Assembly (NCBI GenBank): GCA_943735955.1
Contig: OX030966.1
Coordinates: 4,330,976 to 4,394,975 of the forward strand
Direction: 5' to 3'
Source of the DNA: Piscicola geometra
Taxonomy: Eukaryota; Annelida; Clitellata; Hirudinida; Piscicolidae
Length of the DNA: 64,000 nucleotides
Shown here piece by piece: positions 37,678-54,272 of the stretch. Made by a program: the position numbers and the translations under genes. Each line of letters begins with the position of its first letter. The first letter of the stretch is position 1. The notes beneath the pieces were generated by a model. It made no database searches, was not told the origin of the DNA, and saw only the letters and a list, made by a program, of their open reading frames with translations.

Positions 37678-40600
37678 ATGAGTTTTCTTGACTATTTCAA
37701 CAAGTTTTCAGATAATAAATTTTCTTCAAATCACGTTGCAGAAGTTCCAAGTGATTTACGTTTGACTCAAATATTCAACGAAATAGAAAATCAAGCAACT
37801 CCCTTTCAAAAGAAAAATTCATTATCAAATCAGTTTTCAACTACAACGAATAAATATTCTGACTATAATGCATTAAAAAAAGAAAGTTTAGGTACTAAAC
37901 CCTTGTCTTATGAATCTGAAGGTGAAGATGAAGAACAAACAAACGAGGAAGAGCCAGCTTTTTCTTTTGGTAACTTCAACGAAAATAATTATTTATGCAA
38001 GAGGAAAATAAATAACAAATCTAATATAAATAACAAAAAATCTAAGACAGAAGTATTTAAAAATATTTCAGATAAATATAATCAAGCTTGCAAAAAAGAC
38101 TTTAAGCCATCAAATCAAACTTACAGTAACTCAAAAAATTCAGAATTGAAAAAAATTTATAATGAAATAAAACAAGAATCTAAATTCAAAGAATCATCAT
38201 CAAACATTAACAATGATTCGTCTTCTCAATACCAACTTTCTTCCTACCTTCCACGAACCAATCCATCACCACCTCCCCACATCAACCCTTCTAATCAACT
38301 CATTCCAATCGAAGAAGTTCCAAAAAAGTTTAGACACTTTTTCAACTTTTCGCACTTTAACTTCATCCAGTCAATCTCCATGAAAGATGCCCTCTACTCC
38401 GACGAGAACCTCGTGATCAGTGCTCCCACTGGCGCTGGCAAGACGGTGATCTTCGAGCTGACCATCATCCGTCTCTTGATGCTCAAGGATGCATTCATGA
38501 TTTCCAACTTTAAAGTCGTTTACATGGCGCCTATAAAGGCCTTGGTGAGTGAGCGTTTCGAAGACTGGAAGGTCAAGTTTGCTCCACTGGGACTTCAGTG
38601 CTTCGAGTTGACAGGTGACACTGACATCGACGACTACAGTGAACTGCATAACAAGCAGATCATCCTCACCACGCCTGAGAAGTGGGACTTTATGACTCGC
38701 AGGTGGCAGGACAACAAGGCGTTGGTGAGGCTGGTGTGCCTCTTTTTCATCGACGAAGTGCACACCATCTCCGATGACGTCAGAGGCGCCACTCTGGAAG
38801 CGGTCGTCAACCGCATGAAGACGATCTGTGCCCACCCAGTGCATCAGCGAGAGAATGAAAAGTCCCAAAAGTTGAGGTTTGTGGCGGTCTCAGCCACCAT
38901 TCCCAACCTGGAGGACTTGGCGGAGTGGCTGGGAAGGGATGGCAAGCCTGCCGTGTGCCACAAAATGGACAACAGTCAACGGCCTGTGCCCCTCAAAAAG
39001 GTCGTTTTAGGATTCAACAAAGCGCCATCAGCATCGGCTTTCAAGTTTGACTTGACGCTCAACTACAAACTACCAAACATTCTGGAAACATTCTCCGAAA
39101 TGAAGCCGACCATCGTCTTCTGCTCCACGCGTAAGGGCACCGTGCAGGCCGCATGCACCATCGCCAAGGAAACCAACTTCCTCTTCCGCAACTTCCAAGT
39201 GCAGCATCTCAAACAGCGTTCTTGCCAGTTGAGAGACTCAAAACTCAGGGAGCTGGTCAGCAGCGGCATCGCCTTCCACCACGCTGGACTCGACATGAAC
39301 GACCGCAAGCTGGTGGAAGAGCTCTTCACGGCAGGTCAACTGGCAGTGCTGTTTGCGACGAGCACCTTAGCCATGGGGGTGAACCTGCCTGCACACCTGG
39401 TGATCATCAAGTCGACGCAGCACTACGTCATGGGCGAGTTCCAGGAGTACACCGAGTCGCAGGTGCAGCAGATGATCGGACGCGCTGGACGACCGCAGTT
39501 CGACACCTCAGCCACCGCCGTCATCATGACGCAGAACAGCACGAAACACAAGTACGAGAGCATTCTGAATGGCACTCAGATGGTCGAGAGCACCTTGCAT
39601 CTGCACTTAATCGAGCACCTGAACGTCGAAATCGTCCTCAAAACCATCACTGATGTCTCGGTCGCTCTGGAGTGGATCAAGTCGTCCTTCCTCTTCATCC
39701 GCATCAACAAGAACCCTAGGCACTACGGCATCTCGAGCGACACATCGGTCGAGAAGAAGCTGCAGGAGTTGTGTCTCAGCAACCTGCACAACCTCTCCAC
39801 CTTCAAACTCGTCGACATGGACGAGGATTGCTTTTCTCTCGCCTCGACCGAGACAGGCAGGCTGATGGCCCGTTACTGCGTGGCCTTCGAGTCGATCAAG
39901 AACTTCTTCAAACTGACCGGAAGCGAGTCGCTGCAAGAGCTGCTGGACGTCTTCTGTTCGTGCGAGGAGTTCAAGGACATCACGTTGCGGGTGAACGAGA
40001 AGAGGGCTCTGAACGAGATGAACAAACACAAGGACAAACTCACCATCCGCTTCCCCATCAAGGAGCGCATCAAGACGACCGTCATGAAGGTGAGTGTGTT
40101 GGTGCAGGCGCAACTCGGCTCCTTGCCCATCCACGACTTCGCGCTGCAGCAGGATCTCAACAAGATCTTCCGAAACGCTCTCCGCATTGGACGCTGTCTG
40201 GTCGACCTGCTGTGGCAGAAGCCTCACTTCAGACTCCTCCACAGCACCCTCCTCCTCGCCAAGTGCCTCAAAGCACGACTCTGGGAGAACTCGAAGTTCG
40301 TCTCCAAGCAACTCTCCGGCATCGGCGTCGTGATGGCAACCTCGATGGTGACGTCAGGCATTACGTCGTTCGATGACATCCTCAAGACGAACCCGCGTAA
40401 TCTGGAGTTGATCATCAACCGACAACCACCCTTCGGTAACAGTCTGATCGAGGCAGTCAAGTACCTACCCAAGTACCAACTCACCCTCACCCAGCAGAGT
40501 GTAGGCAGGAACTCAAAGACGAATGAGGTGCTGGTGAGGGTGGTGATGACGAATGCCGAGGAGATTGAGGAGCACGCCACATGCGGCAAGAAACACATGT

Positions 40601-43281
40601 GCACCCTGCTGGTGGGAGACTGGCACAACAGGGTGCTGTGCAAGGCGAGAATCAAGGACTCTCAATTGTACGAGTGTTCTGACCATTCGTGGAGCAGTCG
40701 CTTCGTAGTTAAATGGTACCCTGATAAAATGAGTGAAGAAGGAGGAGAAGGCATGAAAGGAAAGGATGATGCGGCTGTAGAGAATGGAGAAGTGACTGCC
40801 CATTTGGTGAGTCAGGATTGGGTTGGCTTGGACGTGGTCGAGACGATGAAGGCGGTCTTTGACGTTCCCGAAGCGAGGAGGAAACGCATGATGGAGCTTC
40901 CTGCCAAGTGTGCCACTCCAAAGGGCACCAAGGGGGCAGTCCGTGGAGCCAGGAATGAGTACCAGCGCTGTCTTAGTGAGATCAAGGAGAAGAAGGAAAT
41001 GTGTGGAGTGTCATTTGAACGGTTTAAGAACTCATCCAACACTCGATCCGTCCATCCATCACCTGCATCCCTCCATCACTCATCCACCCTGCAAGCACTA
41101 GCCACTCCAGGCTTGAATCGATTCCAGTACAGCAAGAATACGCTTCAGTTTAAGCCAAGTACCACTGCTGGTAGTAGTAATGGTGGTACTGGTGATCATG
41201 GAGCAAGTATGGGCTTTAATAATACTTTAAATTATGGTTCTAACAATACCAGTAATAACAGTAAGCTAATTAATAAGAATAATCAATCTAATAATATAAA
41301 ATGTAATAATGATAATACAAATAATCATTCTAATAGTTTGAATTGTAATAATGGAAATAACAATAATACAAGTAAAGAATTTAAATTCAAGACAATGTCA
41401 GCACCAATACGAGGCAGCATTAGAAGGGAAACATTAAAAGAAATCAGCGATATTACTCAACTTAATGGAAATGAAGACAATTTCAATTCTAAAGACTTGA
41501 ATAAAAATATTCAAAAAAATAATATAAATAACATGACAAATAGAAAGAATAATGGCTGCATGGAGGGGGGTCACCAGACTACATTGCAGAAACTTGAATC
41601 AATCCTTGCATATGGAGCTGCCTCTACTCCAAATAATAATGATAATAATAATAAGGTTAATAATAATAATAATAATAATAGGGTTAGTAATAATAAAATA
41701 AGTTATTCGAAAGTTAATGATGATAATATAAATAATCAACCTTTTAATCTTAATGCAAAGAATAATAATTCAGAAGCTGTTTTCAAAAAACCAGCCTTAA
41801 TGCCTTTACCACCATTTAAAGGCAATAATAAAAAAAATAACAATGACAATAGTATCATCAACAATAATCATAAAAATTATATAAAAGGTAGTATGAATAT
41901 CAATACTACAAGTAATAAAACAATTAATAGTTATATAGAAAATGGTGATGATGATGATGATGATGCTTTGATGGGTGAGTATGAGATGGATGAGTTCATA
42001 GAGGAGATATTGAACGATAAAGAAGTCTTTGACGTTTGTGGTGATGTGTGTGCTGAACTGGATAACAGCTTTGGCGATGATGATGGTGATGATAAGGAAG
42101 ATAACAGATGTGATAACGATAGTAGCATGTATGATGATCAAACCATTGGTGATGAAGGGAGTTACCTTTTAAATGAAAAAAATAATAAAAGCATAACTAA
42201 TAATAATAATAGAGCTTTGTTAAATAAAGACGAAGCCTATAGTGTGATTGGAGATGGATTGTTAGTCGTACCAAAGAACTGTGAGTTCCATGGTTACGAT
42301 CCACTCGATGACGTGTCATTCTTTGATAACCAAGCCCTCCAGAAGGATGATGATGATGGTGATGAGAAGGAGGAGGAGGATGAGAAGAAGGATACTACTA
42401 GTAGTGATGCTGTAAAGAATGTAAGATTTCATGAAGGTGGTAAGTGCCTTTCAGACTCTGTTAGATCGGGAGATCTGACAGGAGAGTTTAAGGAAAAAGA
42501 TGTTGCTCACAGCCCTGACTTGAACTCTATCAAGAGTGCATCTTTTCGCAATGGTAAGCTTCCCCACAAGAGCAATGACAAGTATTTAACAAATCACCGA
42601 AATAACAACATTAATAATGGATTGGCTAATAACGTTGAGCCAAATCATGGTCTGAATTATGATTGCAGGCTCGCAAAGAGAAGTTCTTGTGAGGGCGTCA
42701 ACGCGGAAAGGGAGGCCATTTTGAATAAATATAACAATATGTTTGCATTCAACTACAATCATGTAAATAAAGACATTAAAATTGGCAGAAATAAGAGAAA
42801 TAAGCTTGGTGGACAAACTTACTTTCCTAAAACTACAGAGATCTCTAATAAGCAAAATGATACGAACTCTTGTTATAATGAAGATGATGAAGTTAACAAT
42901 GAGAGCTATAGCGGAAATGACTATAACGGAAAAGCATTTAATGACAGTGGTTTTGTTGACAAGTTGAGTATCTTCAACGACTTGATCAACAACAAATACA
43001 ACCAAAATGATTCGCTTTACCACCCCAACAACAATAACAACAATGACACATTCGACAACCTATACAACAACAACAACGATAACGACATAACCAACAATAA
43101 CCCCAAAGACAATGTCTCGAAAGCAAGTACGTCAGGGAAGTCAGCGACGGAGGCGAGGATAGAGGATTTGCTCAGGGCACCGCCTGCTCTGAAGGACTTC
43201 TTCACCAGGGGAGTCAGCAAAACGCCTGCCAAGGACACCAGAAAAACCTTCAATGAAATGTTCACCAGGCTCTTCAAGTGA
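37678..43281 (+). CDS. HFM1: HFM1/MER3 meiotic DNA helicase, intronless
   Basis: Ski2-like 3'-5' DNA helicase needed for meiotic crossover formation. One uninterrupted frame of 1,867 codons; the start is the ATG at 37678 (AAAGATGAG context), since the frame has no earlier ATG. Numbered from there: motif I APTGAGKT 249-256, DEVH box 359-362, motif III SAT 405-407, ATSTLAMGVNLPAHLVI, and motif VI QQMIGRAGRPQF around 597-608, followed by winged-helix and Sec63-type regions with a CGKKHMCTLLVGDWHNRVLC segment. The last 700 or so residues are Asn/Asp-rich low complexity ending in a conserved-looking block (LLRAPPALKDFF). Human HFM1 is about 1,435 aa and multi-exonic. The helicase core is GC-richer than the AT-rich ends. 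AATAAA lies at 43494. Confidence 0.96.
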   Translation: MSFLDYFNKFSDNKFSSNHVAEVPSDLRLTQIFNEIENQATPFQKKNSLSNQFSTTTNKYSDYNALKKESLGTKPLSYESEGEDEEQTNEEEPAFSFGNFNENNYLCKRKINNKSNINNKKSKTEVFKNISDKYNQACKKDFKPSNQTYSNSKNSELKKIYNEIKQESKFKESSSNINNDSSSQYQLSSYLPRTNPSPPPHINPSNQLIPIEEVPKKFRHFFNFSHFNFIQSISMKDALYSDENLVISAPTGAGKTVIFELTIIRLLMLKDAFMISNFKVVYMAPIKALVSERFEDWKVKFAPLGLQCFELTGDTDIDDYSELHNKQIILTTPEKWDFMTRRWQDNKALVRLVCLFFIDEVHTISDDVRGATLEAVVNRMKTICAHPVHQRENEKSQKLRFVAVSATIPNLEDLAEWLGRDGKPAVCHKMDNSQRPVPLKKVVLGFNKAPSASAFKFDLTLNYKLPNILETFSEMKPTIVFCSTRKGTVQAACTIAKETNFLFRNFQVQHLKQRSCQLRDSKLRELVSSGIAFHHAGLDMNDRKLVEELFTAGQLAVLFATSTLAMGVNLPAHLVIIKSTQHYVMGEFQEYTESQVQQMIGRAGRPQFDTSATAVIMTQNSTKHKYESILNGTQMVESTLHLHLIEHLNVEIVLKTITDVSVALEWIKSSFLFIRINKNPRHYGISSDTSVEKKLQELCLSNLHNLSTFKLVDMDEDCFSLASTETGRLMARYCVAFESIKNFFKLTGSESLQELLDVFCSCEEFKDITLRVNEKRALNEMNKHKDKLTIRFPIKERIKTTVMKVSVLVQAQLGSLPIHDFALQQDLNKIFRNALRIGRCLVDLLWQKPHFRLLHSTLLLAKCLKARLWENSKFVSKQLSGIGVVMATSMVTSGITSFDDILKTNPRNLELIINRQPPFGNSLIEAVKYLPKYQLTLTQQSVGRNSKTNEVLVRVVMTNAEEIEEHATCGKKHMCTLLVGDWHNRVLCKARIKDSQLYECSDHSWSSRFVVKWYPDKMSEEGGEGMKGKDDAAVENGEVTAHLVSQDWVGLDVVETMKAVFDVPEARRKRMMELPAKCATPKGTKGAVRGARNEYQRCLSEIKEKKEMCGVSFERFKNSSNTRSVHPSPASLHHSSTLQALATPGLNRFQYSKNTLQFKPSTTAGSSNGGTGDHGASMGFNNTLNYGSNNTSNNSKLINKNNQSNNIKCNNDNTNNHSNSLNCNNGNNNNTSKEFKFKTMSAPIRGSIRRETLKEISDITQLNGNEDNFNSKDLNKNIQKNNINNMTNRKNNGCMEGGHQTTLQKLESILAYGAASTPNNNDNNNKVNNNNNNNRVSNNKISYSKVNDDNINNQPFNLNAKNNNSEAVFKKPALMPLPPFKGNNKKNNNDNSIINNNHKNYIKGSMNINTTSNKTINSYIENGDDDDDDALMGEYEMDEFIEEILNDKEVFDVCGDVCAELDNSFGDDDGDDKEDNRCDNDSSMYDDQTIGDEGSYLLNEKNNKSITNNNNRALLNKDEAYSVIGDGLLVVPKNCEFHGYDPLDDVSFFDNQALQKDDDDGDEKEEEDEKKDTTSSDAVKNVRFHEGGKCLSDSVRSGDLTGEFKEKDVAHSPDLNSIKSASFRNGKLPHKSNDKYLTNHRNNNINNGLANNVEPNHGLNYDCRLAKRSSCEGVNAEREAILNKYNNMFAFNYNHVNKDIKIGRNKRNKLGGQTYFPKTTEISNKQNDTNSCYNEDDEVNNESYSGNDYNGKAFNDSGFVDKLSIFNDLINNKYNQNDSLYHPNNNNNNDTFDNLYNNNNDNDITNNNPKDNVSKASTSGKSATEARIEDLLRAPPALKDFFTRGVSKTPAKDTRKTFNEMFTRLFK

Positions 43282-43493
43282 GGATGGTAGACATTTGGAT
43301 TTTCAAGGAGTTTGGGTGAGTGTGGTGGAGTTTCAAGGGGTTTAGGTGAGTTTTAGTTTGTGCAGGGGGAGGTGCAAAAAAAGGGGTTGTCAGAGGTGTG
43401 ATCATATATAATTGATATGGTTGTTTGATTTGGTGTCGAACTAGCTTCTACTTGGTGACTGAACCATCGTGGATACAAAATGTATCTTTGAAA

Positions 43494-43499
43494 AATAAA
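43494..43499 (+). terminator. Polyadenylation signal of HFM1
   Basis: AATAAA 213 bp after the HFM1 stop codon; the next gene on the other strand ends at 43783, so this fits the convergent layout. Confidence 0.5.
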
Positions 43500-43782
43500 A
43501 ATTGTTTAATATTTGAGTAATTATTGAATAATTGTATATAATTCTTTATTGTTTTGTCTTTTAATTTATTTTCAAACTTTTTTTTCAATATTAATTCGAT
43601 TCATAGCTACAGGATTTAATTGACTCACAGAAAATATTTATTTGTTTCGGAACAGCACTGAGATATGTAATAAAAAGTTCTATAGTGTTTCAATTGAATA
43701 CACACGTGGTTGAGGACGTACAAACATACACGAGAGAAAAAATGATAAAAAATAATTTCAATTGATCAGTCACCAGCTATTT

Positions 43783-45411
43783 TCAATGCTTCACTCTTTT
43801 CTTTTGAAAACTACTGCCATACATCTGAAACCTCACCAATTCCTGGACCATTTCTATTGCCTCAACCATACTGTCAGCATCATCATCATCGTCATAATCA
43901 CCACCTCTCTCCTCCTTCCTATCTACTCCATACAACCCCCTTATCTTCTCATTGTGGTTTCTGACCACCGCCTGAACAAACTCCACAGCTTCCTCATGAC
44001 TTCCTGGCCACTCGGCAACCTTCTTCTCGCTCGAACCCATTTTGAGCGAGCTTGACCGGACGATGGACGCTCTTCGCGATGAAGAAAGACGACGTTTTCC
44101 AAGTGCGTCGTTATCTGAGTCTGTGTCATCGTCGCTTCTACCTTTGTGTGAATGCTGCTTATCTTGAAGTTCCTTATGTGTTCTTTTTAGGTTCTCGTAC
44201 TGTTTGTTAACCGTTTCGTTTTCTCTTTTTAGTTCACTCACATTTCGAGATAATTTATCGTTTTCCGCTTTCAATTTTCGTTCATTTACCACCATCTCTT
44301 CTATAGCGCCTTCTTTTTCTCGCACTTTCATCATCAACACATTCAATTCTCTCTTTAAATCCTCTCCACTCACCCCTCCTATCTCACTTAATCCTCTCTT
44401 TTCCACATTTTCCTTCTCTTTCATCATCTCTTCCAACTGGCGTTTACTTTTACTCCTCATCTCCAACAACCTTAACATCTCAGCCCTCATCGACTGGTTC
44501 TCCAACAGCAACTTCGTCTTCTCCTCACTCATCCTCACTATCGTCGTCGTCAACTCCTTCATCTTTTTCTTCAAGTCTCCATCCTTCTCTCCATCTTTAC
44601 TATCTTTATTATCTCGATTCTCATTTAAACTTTTCTGCCTCGCCAGCTCCTTTTTCAGAGTTTCCATGGCTACCTTCATCTCCTTCATCCTGGTCGTCTT
44701 CAGCTGCTTGTTGAGCTCCTGCAGCTGCTTGTCTTTCTCATGAAACTTTGCTTCAACCTAGGTGATAAAGGAATTCTTCAAGAAAAAAGTCATTTCATTA
44801 TAATACGATTAAAAACTAACGATGTTTTATTAAGCAATTAACTCACTCAAGCAACCAATTTAGGAGATAGCAAGCCTAATTGATTAACTCTCAAGCACCA
44901 ATAGAACCTTGAATAACTTGATTTGGAGGTTGTTGATGATTGCTGAGTGATCAAGGTTGCTTCCGTTGGGGACGAGGGCAAGCGAGGAACTGCATCTGGA
45001 AGGCCTGCTCATGAACTCATCGAGAGTCTTCTGTCTCTTCACCAAATCATCATCCGCCTTCCGCATCTTCATCTTCAAGATGCCATTCTCAACACTCAAG
45101 TCTTGCAGTTTTGCTTTGAGAACGATCAATTCTTCGTGGTAGTCCTCGACACTTTTGTAAGTTGAAGCAACATTCTTCGCTAACTTTTTCTTGGTGTTAT
45201 TTTCATAGTTGCTTTTCAGAAATTCTACGAAGCCTGTTTTCTTCATATAGTCACTGTTCGTGGCCAACGGAATAGGCATGCTGTCCCTAACACCGCCTAA
45301 TGCAGAAGCAGATCTTTTATTCAAGTTTGAGTTCAAATTTGCGTTCCTCGCTCTTCTATTCGTGCCTGAAAGCACGCGTTTGCGAGATGTAGCCATTATC
45401 AATGGGTTCAT
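43783..45411 (-). CDS. IQCE: IQCE-like coiled-coil (ciliary) protein
   Basis: Two exons, 44908-45411 and 43783-44757, joined at phase 0, encode about 492 residues. ATG at 45411 starts MNPLIMATSRKRVLSG. The family pattern of IQCE is present: VEDYHEELIVLKAKLQDLSV ... ENGILKMKMRKADDDL, then IINNLQIKLFK, then EKDKQLQELNKQLKTTRM and KEMKVAMETLKKELARQ (compare the human KTTNLEEMRIAMETYYEE block). A long coiled coil follows (about 170-390), then a Ser/Asp region. Human IQCE (about 695 aa) ends in IQ motifs; here only degenerate versions are seen (VQAVVRNHNEKIR and VQELVRFQMYG). IQCE regulates Hedgehog signalling at the ciliary base. It is divergent from ALG1 and convergent with HFM1. Confidence 0.72.
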
Positions 45412-45766
45412 TTTGAACCTGACAACATGCAACGATCAGCTAAATAACTAATAAAAAACACTTTTAAACATATCAGTTACGTTAGTTTTGATTATACTAA
45501 TCAACTTTAAATTTAGGAAACACAGTTTTATTTCCTGGTGCATTCGATGTGGATGTTACCATGGTGAACAGGTGAAAACATTTATGAAAAGTATTTTTTT
45601 GAAAAAAATTTATAAAAAGATTTATTTCAAATTGAAAGTAACAATTAATAAATAAAACTTTCATCAAAAAGTTATTTTAATTCAAAACATATAAAAGTGT
45701 CACTTTTAGTTTTTCCACCTATTTAAATAATTAAATCCCCTTTTAAATTAAATCACAAACGCAAAA
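45412..45766. promoter_or_regulatory. Intergenic region between IQCE-like and ALG1 starts
   Basis: 355 bp between divergent ATGs, AT-rich, no clear core promoter element. Candidate shared promoter by position only. Confidence 0.35.
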
Positions 45767-50738
<4,972 letters not shown>

Positions 50739-52680
50739 GGGCAGGAGAAGTTGAGGAGGTTTCAAATGGCGGAAAAGAAAAATAAGTTTGAATAGTTTTA
50801 AAAAGTGTAAAGTGATTTGCAAATGCATTCATGGGTCGTAGCCACCAGACGAGGCGTCAATAATTCAGATAATTTTTAAGCATGTTTATGCTTTAATGCA
50901 CTTTAATCTAACTTGGGTCGTTTCAAACAATTCGTTTTTTGTGACTTGTTTTAACCTTCAATAGAACCTACTTTCAAAATCATGAAAATTTTAACGGCAA
51001 ATAGGAGGGTCTAGTAGGGTAGAGGCAACACTTTTATAAGAGTAAGAATTTGGCGCAGTTAGAAATAAGCGCTTTTTTTACTTTCTGCATCTGCCTCTTG
51101 CTGTTATGTGGTTTTAAACTCTCATTTAACTCTAATAAATAATGTATTACAAGAAGTCAATATTTAAAAAAATTATTTTTGAAGGGCACTTCTTTCAAAA
51201 ATCAAAAGTTTCATGACATTTGGCCATTTGCATTTTACAAAAGATCGACAAATCTCAGCTACTGGGAAGGGGGCAACATGACCCTAATGCCCCCCCCCCC
51301 CACTGGATTTTCACCTGACAAAAAAATTCTAAAAGCTTTATATCTTGCATTCACAAACAGGAATAACTTTGCGAATTTGCTTTTAATTATTAAAACTTTT
51401 AACAACTTTCGTATTTCCGCTCGAGAAATTATTATCTTTCTCTCATAGATCGCATATCTAAGATCTTTCTGAAATTGAAAATTTGCGACTATTTTAAGCT
51501 CAAAAATATTTTTTCCGTTTTAAAAATAATTTAGGATTATTGAACGAAATGAGGGGGCTCAATCACGGAGCAAAGATTTTATTTACAAACTTAAAATGAC
51601 GAATTATTAGCAATTTGTTAGTTTTTATTCTCTAATTGGACCATGCTTCAAGTTGGCAGTTGATCGTGGGCTCATTTTGGGGATTAAACATTTTAAATTA
51701 AATTATCGTTATTTTAGTCTTTTAAAACTCAAATTTTTCGACACGACATGAAAGTATTGCGTTTCAAAAAAGAAAATTTGAGTAATAAATAAAATATTCA
51801 TTTAAAAACATTTTTAGTGCCTAATTAGCATGGAATGTGCTGCGGAGCCTTGAATTTTCAAAAAATGTCACTACGGTAAAGCACACTCGAAGAAGCATTT
51901 CTATTATTGAAGAATTTTTAAAACAATTCTTGGAAGGAAGTTTCATTATTTGCAAGCAGAAGTTACTTTTCAGCTGAGGAAATGCGTGGTTTTAGGCGCA
52001 GAATTCATTGAAAATGATTTTTTGGGTTTATAAATATTTTTTCTTTTAAAATTTCCGGTAATAACCGCGTCATGAAGCTCTAAAGATATTCTTTATTGTT
52101 ATCGCACCGACTGCTTGAATCTTGAAGACATTTCAATTTTAAAATTATTTAAAACTTTATTAAGTTATTTTTAGGTTTCAGGCATATTTAAATCATAATT
52201 AAAATCTATTTGCGTGCGATTAATGGTAGGGAGGAGGATGAAGAGATTCGATGAAATTCTATCTTTCTAAATCTCTATGGCAAACGGCATCTACGTTTCA
52301 AAAAATTATTTGTGCAAAATTATTTTTCCTTCTTATTATATACCATCAGCATCTTTTTTCATCTTTACATTTATCAATAGTTTTGAAGGACATTTAAGAC
52401 TCTCAAAACTCCTGTGGGTCAGCTTCCGAAACCATTGAAAAATTCTATTTTCACAAATACATTCTAAATAACGCGCTTTATTTAAAAAATTAAAAAACTT
52501 TAATAAGCAAATTTATGCTGAACGTGAACCTTCCAGACCAATGCAATCCAATACTTAATCAAAATAGGCGGATATTTACGTTTTGAATGATGAATGATAT
52601 AGATTAGGTTTCAAAATAATACTTTCGATGCTTTAATGAGGTTTTTGTCAATGAAAAAAACTTCTCAAAGTTTTGGCTTT
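50739..52680. other. AT-rich intergenic DNA
   Basis: No gene seen. A C13 run lies near 51290. Confidence 0.5.
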
Positions 52681-52689
52681 TCAAAATAG

Positions 52690-52905
52690 TATGTAAGAAA
52701 CTGGATAGAAAATGTGAACGAGTGGACGTATCTTCGCTTGAACACTCTTCTCAACGCTGCTAACAACAGGACTGAATGGCAGATTATAGCTGCCTCTTCT
52801 TCTTTCATTTCACCCCAATGACTAATTCAGTCACGGCATGATGTCGATGATGAAATAGAAGAAGAAAATGATGATGATGGTGGTGGTGATGATGATGATG
52901 GTTAA
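52690..52905 (+). mobile_element. Degenerate LINE 3' end
   Basis: A short frame ending at the TGA near 52820 reads RNWIENVNEWTYLRLNTLLN then AANNRTEWQIIAASS. The pattern (R.WI..V..., then A..R..W) is typical of the extreme C-terminus of non-LTR reverse transcriptase ORFs, and it is followed by a GATGAT/GGTGGTGATGAT simple repeat like many LINE tails. Upstream sequence is too decayed to read. Confidence 0.5.
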
Positions 52906-54180
52906 AGAAACTAACTCTGTACTTTTTCATTTGAAAATTTAATCCAAACGTTTTTTTTCCATTTTCTTTTCACATATCTTTTTTTTATACTTTTGCAAGG
53001 CGCTTTTCCGCTTAGCTCTTAGTAAATCTGTAAAAAATTTAAGATTACACTTTTTTGCTATTTGGAAATTAGTTTTGTTTCCCAGGTTTTATTGCATACT
53101 TTTTTGTTCTTTAAAGGCTTTTTCTATTCATTTTTCGTGTACAATTCGCTTCTCTTCAAGTTTGAAAATTGAGTTTAACTCTCTTGAAAAGTGAAATTTC
53201 AAAATTAAAACGAATTCTTGTTGTCTTTCTACGTCTTCATGATTACAAACAATTTTTAAATAAGAGTACGCCGACCTCGAATCTATTCTGGAAACAATGC
53301 TGACGCCGTGTTGAGTAATCATCTAATATCCACTGACGTGCAATCAAGAAATGAAAGAATATATTGCTTGGTAAAGAATTTAATTCTATTTACATATCTT
53401 CAAAATTAATTTGTAAAAGTCGCGTAATTAGCTAGTCGTGGCAGCATTATTGTAAAACTGGTCTCTGATTAGTCTTGGCTTACTCTCCAATGTGGCATAA
53501 ATGTGACGCCCGTGTGATGCACCAAGGAAGCAGATTGAAAACAAGCGTTTAATCGTCTCGCATTTGAACAAATGATTACCACCTGTTACCATCTTTCCAG
53601 ACTGGCAAAGTCGATCTGAATATTATGCCACGAGAATCTAAACATTAATGTTCTCAATGAACGTATTTAAAAAAGATTTTGTAAAATTTGTTTTTAGGTT
53701 TAAGTCTTAAACTTTAAGAGAATTCATAAAATTGAATGCCGGCATTTAAACATGACAAACAAATTTGTTTTTGAGATTGCGAAAGTAAGTTTGACAAGCC
53801 GCTCTTCAAATACCGAAACTGAAAAAGAAATTAAAAAGCAAACTCTCTTATAAATTGTCTGTACAAATTTCCAAACGACTTGAGCCTTTTTTATTCCATC
53901 CGTAACATAGCAACGTACCATTGTTCATTTTATTTTAAAATGTAAAAAAGAATGTAAGAAAAATATAATTACCATTACCATAAAATTATTTATTTATTTA
54001 CCGAATTTTCTTTTTATTCCTTCCATTTCCACTTGTCCATTTCTTAGAAGAATTCATTTATTTATATTTTCATAAATTTGCCGTAGAAACTAACTCAATG
54101 TTTTTCTGCTATTCATGTTTTTATCATGTTTACCATCTATATTTTATTTCTCTAACCATCCATCAATTTTTCCATCTTTA
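52906..54180. other. AT-rich intergenic DNA
   Basis: No gene, RNA or element recognised on either strand. Confidence 0.5.
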
Positions 54181-54185
54181 CTGCT

Positions 54186-54272
54186 ATCCATCCATCCATC
54201 CATTCATCCATCCATCCATCCATCCATCCATCCATCCATCCATCCATCCATCCATCCATCCATCCATCCATA
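54186..54272. repeat. (CCAT)n tetranucleotide array
   Basis: About 20 CCAT units. Confidence 0.95.

Noticed and set aside
39607..40376. Long antisense and alternative frames within HFM1
   Set aside because: Shadows of the GC-richer helicase core; the sense frame carries all helicase motifs.
43941..45165. Plus-strand frames opposite the IQCE-like gene
   Set aside because: Antisense shadows of a coiled-coil gene with clear family matches on the minus strand.
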